Source: Candidatus Cryptobacteroides aphodequi (GTDB lineage: Bacteria > Bacteroidota > Bacteroidia > Bacteroidales > UBA932). From it: 64,000 bases of DNA. Both the position numbers and the translations under genes were made by a program. How positions within the stretch are numbered: the first letter of the stretch is position 1; the number at the start of each line of letters is the position of its first letter. Under the pieces are notes generated by a model. That model made no database searches and had not been told where the DNA came from. It saw nothing but the letters and a program-made list of their open reading frames with translations. The stretch is taken from NCBI GenBank assembly GCA_018065265.1, contig JAGHTP010000010.1, forward strand, positions 1 through 64,000. The letters are read 5' to 3'. Below are positions 28,951 to 36,368 of the stretch, one piece after another.

Positions 28951-29964
28951 TTAGTTTCCAGCTGCGATTATTGTTGCAAGTCCTGCTACGAAGAGCACGA
29001 ACATAAGGCCGAGAAGGACATTGACACCCTTCTTTGCGCCCTTGAACTCCTTCCAGATGAACACGCCCCAGATAGCGGCTACCAGCGGAGCGCCCTGGCC
29101 GAGTGCGTATGAAACGGCTGCACCTGCAGTACCTGCGGATACATAGTTGAGACCGGTACCGAGGCACCAGATAGCACCACCGAGCATACCTACGAGGTGG
29201 GTCTTGCAGTCGCCCTTGAAATAGTCGGCGAAGTTGACGCCGGGCTGCGAAGGATCGTTGAGTGCGAAGATTCCGTTGAAGAGGAAGTTGCAGGCGAACA
29301 CACCGAGCGAGAAGATCACGAGTCCGCTATAGGGAGTGAGCATACCAGCGGTAGGGGCTGCGAAATTGTTGATATCCACCCCATTGTAAACAAGAGCGGA
29401 GAAGAACGACATAATCAGACCGGCAAGGACTGCATAGACGAGACCCTGACGGTTCTGTCTGGGATCGCGCTCAGAGCTGTCAACCTTTCCGGAAGCAACG
29501 CCGTTACAAATGATTGCGGCAACAACGAGAGCCACACCTATGAGCAGAAGAACCACATTGGTCTTTTCATTGGGGTGGAAGATAAGGTTGTTGATAACGC
29601 CCACAACGAGTGCAAGTCCTACTCCGAGAGGGAAGGCCACTGACATTCCGGCCTTTGCGGTCGAAGCGGACAGAAGGATATTTGAAATCGCGAACACAAC
29701 GGCACCGGCAAGAACCCAGGCGATGCTCGTGAAGTTAGCCTGTGCAAGGTTGGCAATGAAAGGAACGCCTTCTTTGCCGAAGGAACCGAGAGTGAAGGCC
29801 ATTATGAGAGAGAAGAGAACCATACCGATGACATAGTCCCAGTAGAAGAGTTCATACCTCCAGCTCTTGGCGGCGAGTTTCTGGGTGTTACCCCAGGAAC
29901 CCCAACACAACATAGTGATAATGCAGAGAATTACTGCGAGAAATTGGCTGTTAGCGATAAACAT
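28951..29964 (-). CDS. GRP-family sugar (or ureide permease-like) transporter, multi-TM
   Basis: MLCWGSWGNTQKLAAKSWRYELFYWDYVIGMVLF and repeated hydrophobic helices; adjacent to ribokinase. Confidence 0.75.
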   Translation of the reverse strand: MFIANSQFLAVILCIITMLCWGSWGNTQKLAAKSWRYELFYWDYVIGMVLFSLIMAFTLGSFGKEGVPFIANLAQANFTSIAWVLAGAVVFAISNILLSASTAKAGMSVAFPLGVGLALVVGVINNLIFHPNEKTNVVLLLIGVALVVAAIICNGVASGKVDSSERDPRQNRQGLVYAVLAGLIMSFFSALVYNGVDINNFAAPTAGMLTPYSGLVIFSLGVFACNFLFNGIFALNDPSQPGVNFADYFKGDCKTHLVGMLGGAIWCLGTGLNYVSAGTAGAAVSYALGQGAPLVAAIWGVFIWKEFKGAKKGVNVLLGLMFVLFVAGLATIIAAGN

Positions 29965-29980
29965 AGTATTACGGTTTTAA

Positions 29981-30886
29981 TTATTTGATATCTGACCTGT
30001 AGGGAATTGAATCCTGAGCGCCCATCTTCTGGACGGTAAGCGCCGAAGCCTTCGTGGCGAAGCGGGCCGCATCGACGAGGCCGAGGCCTTCGCTCAATGC
30101 AACGCAGAGCGCACCGCAGAAAGTGTCTCCTGCAGCTGTGGCATCGACAGCCTTCACCTTGAGTGCGGGAACCTCGGTGGCAACTCCGCCCTCATAGACG
30201 AGCGATCCCTTCGAGCCGAGCGTGATGACAAAGTCGCGCACGCCGTAGCCGCGCAGCTTGTCGGCCGCCTCGAGCAGCGAAGCCCTGTCGGTAACCTCGA
30301 GCCCGCTCATAAGCGAGGTCTCGGTCTGGTTAGGAGTCATAAGCGAAACGTAGCGGAAGAGTTCCTCGGGCAGCGGGCAGGCGGGAGCGGGATTGAGAAT
30401 CACGCAAACGCCGGCCTCGTGGGCGATCTTCGCCGCGCGCAGCACGGCAGGCACGGGAATCTCGAGCTGGAGGATGAGGAACGAAGCCTCCTTGATGACA
30501 TCAGCAAGAGCGTCGATATCTTCGGGGGTGATGTCTCCGTTGGCACCGGGAGCCACAGCGATGCAGTTCTCTCCGTGCGCATCGACCATAATCAGCGCCG
30601 TACCCGAAGCCTTGTCTGAGCGGAGAATGTGCGAAGTATCCATTCCCTCCTTCTCATAGCCCTTGACAGCATTGTCGCCGAAAATGTCGTTACCCACCTT
30701 GCAGATGAACGTAACATCTCCGCCGAGCCTCTGTGCAGCTACGGCCTGGTTGGCACCCTTTCCTCCGGGGCCCATACAGAAGATGCCTCCAAGAATGGTT
30801 TCACCCGGTTTGGGGAGCCACTCGCTCTTGATTGTCATATCGGTATTGCTGCTACCGATGACAAGAATTTTCTTTTTCGTATCCAT
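29981..30886 (-). CDS. rbsK: Ribokinase (PfkB family)
   Basis: GSSNTDMTIKSEWLPKPGETILGG, GPGGKGANQAVAAQRLGG, VDATAAGDTFCGALCVAL. Confidence 0.92.
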   Translation of the reverse strand: MDTKKKILVIGSSNTDMTIKSEWLPKPGETILGGIFCMGPGGKGANQAVAAQRLGGDVTFICKVGNDIFGDNAVKGYEKEGMDTSHILRSDKASGTALIMVDAHGENCIAVAPGANGDITPEDIDALADVIKEASFLILQLEIPVPAVLRAAKIAHEAGVCVILNPAPACPLPEELFRYVSLMTPNQTETSLMSGLEVTDRASLLEAADKLRGYGVRDFVITLGSKGSLVYEGGVATEVPALKVKAVDATAAGDTFCGALCVALSEGLGLVDAARFATKASALTVQKMGAQDSIPYRSDIK

Positions 30887-30945
30887 TGATTTCTAAGTTA
30901 TTATTTCGTTTTAGCCCCGAAAGATAACCTATAAATCAAAATAAT

Positions 30946-30975
30946 ATGGCGGCCGGACTCATATCCGGTCGCCAT
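30946..30975 (-). terminator. Hairpin between LacI and ribokinase (terminator or 5' UTR attenuator-like element)
   Basis: ATGGCGGCCGGA-CTCATA-TCCGGTCGCCAT, 12-bp stem with one G:T; A/T-rich flanks. Confidence 0.6.
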
Positions 30976-30984
30976 AAAAAAACA

Positions 30985-30998
30985 TTTTTGCGCAAAAA
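30985..30998. promoter_or_regulatory. Candidate LacI-family operator
   Basis: Perfect 14-bp palindrome TTTTTGCGCAAAAA upstream of ribokinase operon. Confidence 0.6.
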
Positions 30999-31005
30999 CG
31001 CGTAA

Positions 31006-32019
31006 CTATTTGCGCAATGCCACCGACTTCCCTTCAATAAGATTGGGCGAAAGTCGAATTCTGGTTGCTGACATTCTCTTTTTTTCCATCTTTTCAAAGA
31101 GGATTTTAACAGCGAGAGAGCATATGTCCACATAGGGCTGATCCATACGTACGAGAGAAGGCTCCATAAAATCCATATAGAAATAGTTGTCGAAACTGAT
31201 TATGGATATATCCTCCGGCACTCTCAAATCCGCCTCCCTGATGGCCTTCAGGCTCCCGAGCATAATCATTCCGGCAAGAGCGAAAAGAGCTGTAGGATGG
31301 CCTGGACCCTGGAGGAGAAGTTTTGTGGCAAGATAACCGCCACGGATGGTGAAGTCGTCTCCCGACACGTTGATGTATTCTTCCAGCCCAGCGTCACACA
31401 TAGCCTTTTTATAGCCGGCCACCCTTTCCTGATTGGGCATTGACGAAGGAACGCCGGCGATACAAGCTATATTCTTATGGCCGTTCTTTATCAGATAGTT
31501 GACCGCCTTTACTGCCCCGCTGAAGTTGTCTGTCGTGACATAGCTCAAAGTAGTATCTTCATAAAAACGGTCAATGAGAACCACAGGGACAAGTGTGGCA
31601 TCTATCTGTTCCAGCCACATAGGGTCATCCCCACAGGGCGCGATTATCATCCCGTCGACCTTCTTTTCCAACAGAGTGGAAACGGCCTTGAAAAGAACCT
31701 TTTCGTCCTCCATCGAGTCGAATACGATAACACTGTAGCCGAGTTTGCCCGCCTCGGTTATGACGACCGAAGCCATTTCGGCGAAATACTGGTTTTTAAG
31801 CGACGGTATGACAAGACCTATCAGGTTGACCTTGTCGGTTTTAATGTTCGCCTCTATATGAAGCGGCTTATAGGAGAGTTCGCGAGCCGCAGCACGCACC
31901 TTTACAGCCGTTTCCTTGCTGATTCTGTATTTTTCAGCCTTTCCGCTTAAAACGCGAGAAGCAGTCCCTATGGACACGCCGGCGGACTCTGCGATTTTTG
32001 ACAGTGTAACCTTCTCCAT
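31006..32019 (-). CDS. LacI family transcriptional regulator
   Basis: HTH TLSKIAESAGVSIGTASRVLSGKAEKYRIS; periplasmic-binding-like effector domain IGLVIPSLKNQYFAEM. Confidence 0.93.
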   Translation of the reverse strand: MEKVTLSKIAESAGVSIGTASRVLSGKAEKYRISKETAVKVRAAARELSYKPLHIEANIKTDKVNLIGLVIPSLKNQYFAEMASVVITEAGKLGYSVIVFDSMEDEKVLFKAVSTLLEKKVDGMIIAPCGDDPMWLEQIDATLVPVVLIDRFYEDTTLSYVTTDNFSGAVKAVNYLIKNGHKNIACIAGVPSSMPNQERVAGYKKAMCDAGLEEYINVSGDDFTIRGGYLATKLLLQGPGHPTALFALAGMIMLGSLKAIREADLRVPEDISIISFDNYFYMDFMEPSLVRMDQPYVDICSLAVKILFEKMEKKRMSATRIRLSPNLIEGKSVALRK

Positions 32020-32023
32020 CGCA

Positions 32024-32055
32024 CAAAATTATTGCTTTATTTGCGCAAATACAAG
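32024..32055 (-). promoter_or_regulatory. Candidate Bacteroidetes promoter of LacI gene
   Basis: Minus strand: TTG-type -33 (CTTG, 32052-32055), 20-nt spacer, TAATTTTG -7 box (32024-32031) matching TAnnTTTG. Confidence 0.5.
32039..32050. promoter_or_regulatory. Candidate LacI-family operator in the spacer of the LacI promoter
   Basis: Perfect 12-bp palindrome ATTTGCGCAAAT in the 42-nt gap between anSME and LacI. Confidence 0.6.
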
Positions 32056-32061
32056 CGCTGA

Positions 32062-33318
32062 TTATCTGCGGTTTGAAGCCCAGAGCATCACTGCGGCCGG
32101 AGACATTTCCTTCAGAAGACAGGCTTTCATAAAATCCATATAGGGGGCAACGTGCTCGTAAAACAGTTTGAGGCCGTCACACAAGGCGTTAAGGCCCCTT
32201 TCTCCTGACGGACTGGCGCTGAACCTGTGTTTGGGGCACTCTCCGTGGCAGGCTTTAAACCACTTGCATTTCAAACATACAGAAGGCAGGGCATTGCGCT
32301 TGTTTATGCCGAATGCAGTCTGCGTCGGCGAATCCATCAGTTCGGCCAGACTGTCGGTGGCAATGTTTCCAAGCCTGTATTCGGGATATACGAAATGGTC
32401 GCAACAGTACACATCCCCGTTATGTTCGATGATACTGTTCCCTCCGCAGATTTCCGCATAGGCGCAGGTTCCGCTCTGGGCGCCGACCCAACCGGCAAGT
32501 GTGGAATCGAACAGATTGACAAAATATCGACCGACATCGTGGCGCACCCAGTAGTCGAAAATATCTATCATAAAACGGCCGTATCCTATTGCGGAAACCG
32601 ACCAGGGCGCCTTTCTCGCCCCTTCGGTGTCCGGTGCGACGATATACTGCCGCGCTCCCCTGTCAACTACGTGCTCGACAACAGGCATAAACTGCATATA
32701 ATGGCTGCCAAGAGACTTCAAGAAATCATAAACCTCAAGACCGTGGCCTTCACTCGACTTGTTTATTGTTGTCATTGTATTGTACTCCACTCCCGCCTTG
32801 TTCAACTCATCAAGGCCACGCAGGACACGGTCCAGAGTGGGATTTCCGCTCTTGTCGCGACGGTATCGGTTATGGATTGCAGAAGGGCCGTCGATTGATA
32901 TTCCCACCAGGAAGCCGTTATCTCTGAAAAAGGACGCCCATTCCGCATTCAGAAGCGTACCGTTGGTCTGAATCGTATTCAGGATTGTCTTTCCGGCGCC
33001 GTATTTCTTTTCGAATTCAAGGGCCTTTTTATAAAAGTCAATCCCCATTACCAGGGGCTCGCCTCCGTGCCAGTTGAAACATACCCGGTCAACCTCATTG
33101 GCCTCAATATATTTCCGGACGCAGGTTTCAAGCATTTCAAGGCTCATTCGCGGCTCTTTCCCTCCGTAAATGTCGGCCTTGTCGAGATAATAGCAATAAT
33201 GGCAGTCAAGGTTGCAGAGCGAACCAGCCGGCTTGATCATAAGGCTGAAGGACCGAGGGCCGCATATCCTGCCCGCATCCCTCAGGGTCAGCGTATCCTT
33301 GTATGGTTTTTCTTTCAT
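32062..33318 (-). CDS. Anaerobic sulfatase-maturating enzyme (radical SAM/SPASM)
   Basis: PAGSLCNLDCHYCYYLDK, NWHGGEPLVMG, SPASM CLKCKWFKACHGECPKHRF. Confidence 0.93.
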   Translation of the reverse strand: MKEKPYKDTLTLRDAGRICGPRSFSLMIKPAGSLCNLDCHYCYYLDKADIYGGKEPRMSLEMLETCVRKYIEANEVDRVCFNWHGGEPLVMGIDFYKKALEFEKKYGAGKTILNTIQTNGTLLNAEWASFFRDNGFLVGISIDGPSAIHNRYRRDKSGNPTLDRVLRGLDELNKAGVEYNTMTTINKSSEGHGLEVYDFLKSLGSHYMQFMPVVEHVVDRGARQYIVAPDTEGARKAPWSVSAIGYGRFMIDIFDYWVRHDVGRYFVNLFDSTLAGWVGAQSGTCAYAEICGGNSIIEHNGDVYCCDHFVYPEYRLGNIATDSLAELMDSPTQTAFGINKRNALPSVCLKCKWFKACHGECPKHRFSASPSGERGLNALCDGLKLFYEHVAPYMDFMKACLLKEMSPAAVMLWASNRR

Positions 33319-33321
33319 AGT

Positions 33322-34344
33322 TCAGTCCAGCCTTTCTTTCAGGGCTCGGGCCAGGACGGAGGCGCCTTGATTGGACAGATGCACCTTATCGGAAAGGTCT
33401 TCGGGGCTAACCAGTTCATCACCCCTGACAATGATAATTCCGGGGCGTCCAAGGGAAAGAGCGATTTCTTCCTCCGTATCTCTGACATCCCCCAGACTGC
33501 ATCCGAATCCCTCATACGATTCTTCGCGTGACGGAGTGGGAAGAATCACGACAATCCGGGCGTCGGGCTGCACCCGCACCAATTCCTGCATAAAATCATT
33601 GAAACGTGAGCGGATACACTCAAGATCGCCCTTGGTCTGCATCCAGTCATTATACCCCCACAGAACAGTGATCAACTCCGCCTTGCGGCCTTCCAGTTCA
33701 CGGCATATACCCTTGCTGATGCAAGAGCCACCTACAGCCAGATTGTACAATTCCAGCCCACAGGCATTTGCCATCTGCCAGGCATATGTCTGTTGAGAGC
33801 CGTGATCACGCTGACCGGTACCGTGAGTTATTGAATCACCAATGGCAAAATAAAGATTGCGACGGCTTTTCCCGGGGCGACGGAGCCTGGATCCTTTGTC
33901 CAGAATGATTCCCTTCAAGTCGGTCTGATACATAATCGGGAACACAATCTCATAATCGTGCATTCCCTGCGATGGGGCTGAAAACGAAGGCCTGTCTCCG
34001 GGAATGTCGCAAAGGTATTCTCCATCGCAGAATACCCCGAACCAGAATGTGGCCTTCCGCTGCATTCCGCCGGGGTTATGATTGATTGACAAAGAAAGGT
34101 GAGCGCTGTTCGTGCTGAAACGCAGGGCAATACCGCTCTGCGTTTCGGCACGTTTGCGTTCAAAAAGGAATTCCGGGTCGAGGAACAGGGAACTGTCCAA
34201 CCTGTGCATAACGGCCGAGCCGTCAGGTCCATACTCTATATGAGAGCATCCTGTCAGGACAAGCTTGTCGGACGAAGCCTTGACAAACCTGTCGCCATTC
34301 GTTGCAATGGCAAGACACAAAAGAAGGACAAAAGCCTGTCTCAT
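33322..34344 (-). CDS. SGNH/GDSL hydrolase family protein
   Basis: YFAIGDSITHGTGQRD, LWGYNDWM, SDKVHLSNQGASVLA. Confidence 0.85.
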   Translation of the reverse strand: MRQAFVLLLCLAIATNGDRFVKASSDKLVLTGCSHIEYGPDGSAVMHRLDSSLFLDPEFLFERKRAETQSGIALRFSTNSAHLSLSINHNPGGMQRKATFWFGVFCDGEYLCDIPGDRPSFSAPSQGMHDYEIVFPIMYQTDLKGIILDKGSRLRRPGKSRRNLYFAIGDSITHGTGQRDHGSQQTYAWQMANACGLELYNLAVGGSCISKGICRELEGRKAELITVLWGYNDWMQTKGDLECIRSRFNDFMQELVRVQPDARIVVILPTPSREESYEGFGCSLGDVRDTEEEIALSLGRPGIIIVRGDELVSPEDLSDKVHLSNQGASVLARALKERLD

Positions 34345-34356
34345 ACCCGTGATTCA

Positions 34357-36183
34357 CTATTCGTAAGTAAGAACAATACTGCTTATAGGAGCCTGTGCAG
34401 CGTTCTTGACGTCGATTCTATACGAGGTGTTTTCAGCGCCCGAGAAGGAATATTTGTAGGATGCCCCTATGGTTCCACCCCACAGCTGCGCTGCGCTGAT
34501 TGTTTTCGAGCCGTCTGCAGAAAGGATATCGATGTTGGGCTTCTGCGTATTACCGGCTGTCAGAACAATCTCCGTAAGAGAACGTTCCTCAATGGCAGGA
34601 GTGAGAATATAGGCTCCGGCCTTTCCTATCATCAGGTATCCGTCACCGGCGGTAGCACGGTAATATCCGTTGTCGGCTGTACCGTAGAAAGTGAAAGGAT
34701 AACCTCCGAACGAGAATGTGCCCTCAACGCCTTTCGACGCATTCGCCTGCCCTGTAGGGAAGCCCGACGGGAATGTTGCGCTGCCCGAGAAATCTGCAGT
34801 GACGGTAAGTTTTTCAGCCTCTTTGTACTTCATCTCGGTATAAGGGATCAATGAAACCCTTACCTGCTTTGCCGTTGTCTGTGAGTAGCAAGTGAAATTC
34901 AATTCGTCAGTACGGAACAGAAGAAGGTTCCTGTCCGTATTTCCAAGGGCTTTGATATTGAATTCGCCCATCTGCATATAAATATCAAAATATGCGTTGC
35001 CGTCCGTATCAGGAGTTGCCTCACCCTTCAGCCAGTTTGCGCTGGCGCCGCCTGCGGCATAAAGATACATTGAGTTGCAATCCTGAATTGTGTACTTTCC
35101 GCCTTCGATTTTTGTAACGGTGAATTTGCCCTTGTCGTAGAAAGACTTGCTGGAGAATGTGAGGTCACCGTCTTCGACCGAGAGTTTCGCAGAACCCAGT
35201 TTGTTGGCATTCGCATATGCCTGGCAGGCATAAGAATCGCCATCGGCCTTGGCCACGATCGAATAGACCCCGGACCAGTCGATTGCCTCGTCCGTTCCTG
35301 CCATCGAAACCTCAAGTTTGTTGAGGCATCCTTCCATAAAGAGTATACCTTCGGAGCGGGCGGTGATGGTACGGCTGTAAACCTTGTCCTTTGACTTGGC
35401 AACAATGGTAAGATCCTCTCCTCCTGCTACCACGACCTCCCAGGAAGTGAACCATACGGTCATATCCGAACCTCCGGACAGTTCATTTCCAGCGGCATAC
35501 TGCACCGTAACGGTCTCGGTGCCGGCATTGAATATTTTTCCGGAGTCGCCGGTGGTAAGATCGACAAGACGTTTGCCAGCGAAGTATTTTCCGCTCGGTG
35601 CAGTGATGGACACCTCAAGGATATCATCGCTGATTCCGGTAAGTGTAACCGCATTCAGCGCAACGGCGCGGCGGAAGCTTGCTGTCCACTCCGAAGGAAG
35701 CTCGCTGAAGGTTTCGGGCTTGGCGACCATAATGAAAGCCGCCGGGTCATAGGATGTGGCCGTAGCGCTCTGTACTGCGGGAAGGTCGACCCTGAATGCC
35801 GATGCGGGAGCCGTTCCATCAAGGTAGATGGCAGACGAAGCGGGATAAACGCCTCCGACGGAATATGGCCCTGTGAGCGTGCCGTCAAGAGTGAACGAGA
35901 ATGAAGCGGTAGGCTGCGACGCCCCGTCCATTGACTCCGATTTGACGAATGACTCACCTTCGTTGCAATTAAGAGCAAGCACCATCTTCTCGGACGAGCC
36001 CCACACGATGGTATTGCCGGAGATTGATGACTTGAGTGGTTGAGGAGCCTTCAGTTCCTCGGCAGTAGCCTTTACTGTCAATGTGCGTGAAGCCCTGTTG
36101 ATTTCTATTGTCTGATTGCTGCAGGCAGCGCAAAGAAGAGCGACGCCGGCGATGGCTGTGATGCCTTTGATAATCGTTTTCAT
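34357..36183 (-). CDS. Fimbrillin-like lipoprotein
   Basis: Lipobox LLCAAC; IVWGSSEKMVLALNCN...GPYSVGGVYPAS region typical of fimbrillin-like proteins; start trimmed to MKTIIKGI with GGAGG upstream. Confidence 0.6.
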   Translation of the reverse strand: MKTIIKGITAIAGVALLCAACSNQTIEINRASRTLTVKATAEELKAPQPLKSSISGNTIVWGSSEKMVLALNCNEGESFVKSESMDGASQPTASFSFTLDGTLTGPYSVGGVYPASSAIYLDGTAPASAFRVDLPAVQSATATSYDPAAFIMVAKPETFSELPSEWTASFRRAVALNAVTLTGISDDILEVSITAPSGKYFAGKRLVDLTTGDSGKIFNAGTETVTVQYAAGNELSGGSDMTVWFTSWEVVVAGGEDLTIVAKSKDKVYSRTITARSEGILFMEGCLNKLEVSMAGTDEAIDWSGVYSIVAKADGDSYACQAYANANKLGSAKLSVEDGDLTFSSKSFYDKGKFTVTKIEGGKYTIQDCNSMYLYAAGGASANWLKGEATPDTDGNAYFDIYMQMGEFNIKALGNTDRNLLLFRTDELNFTCYSQTTAKQVRVSLIPYTEMKYKEAEKLTVTADFSGSATFPSGFPTGQANASKGVEGTFSFGGYPFTFYGTADNGYYRATAGDGYLMIGKAGAYILTPAIEERSLTEIVLTAGNTQKPNIDILSADGSKTISAAQLWGGTIGASYKYSFSGAENTSYRIDVKNAAQAPISSIVLTYE

Positions 36184-36197
36184 TCTTGCTTCCTCCA

Positions 36198-36368
36198 TTA
36201 ATAAGAACCGCTGTCAATAATCGTTTCATTCTCTTCACTGAAGCTGCCGCCACCGCCAAGATGGAAATCGGAGCTTGTAGCCAGGCATCCCGCGTCCAGG
36301 CGGAACTCAAGTACCCTGGCTGAAGGGAGATAATAATCCTCCCTCTGCTTACTCATTGTTTTGTTCAT
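36198..36368 (-). CDS. 56-aa small ORF (not in supplied track)
   Basis: Minus-strand translation MNKTMSKQREDYYLPSARVLEFRLDAGCLATSSDFHLGGGGSFSEENETIIDSGSY*; ATG overlaps GH38 TGA stop (ATGA) and its stop lies just before the fimbrillin-like start. Confidence 0.7.
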   Translation of the reverse strand: MNKTMSKQREDYYLPSARVLEFRLDAGCLATSSDFHLGGGGSFSEENETIIDSGSY

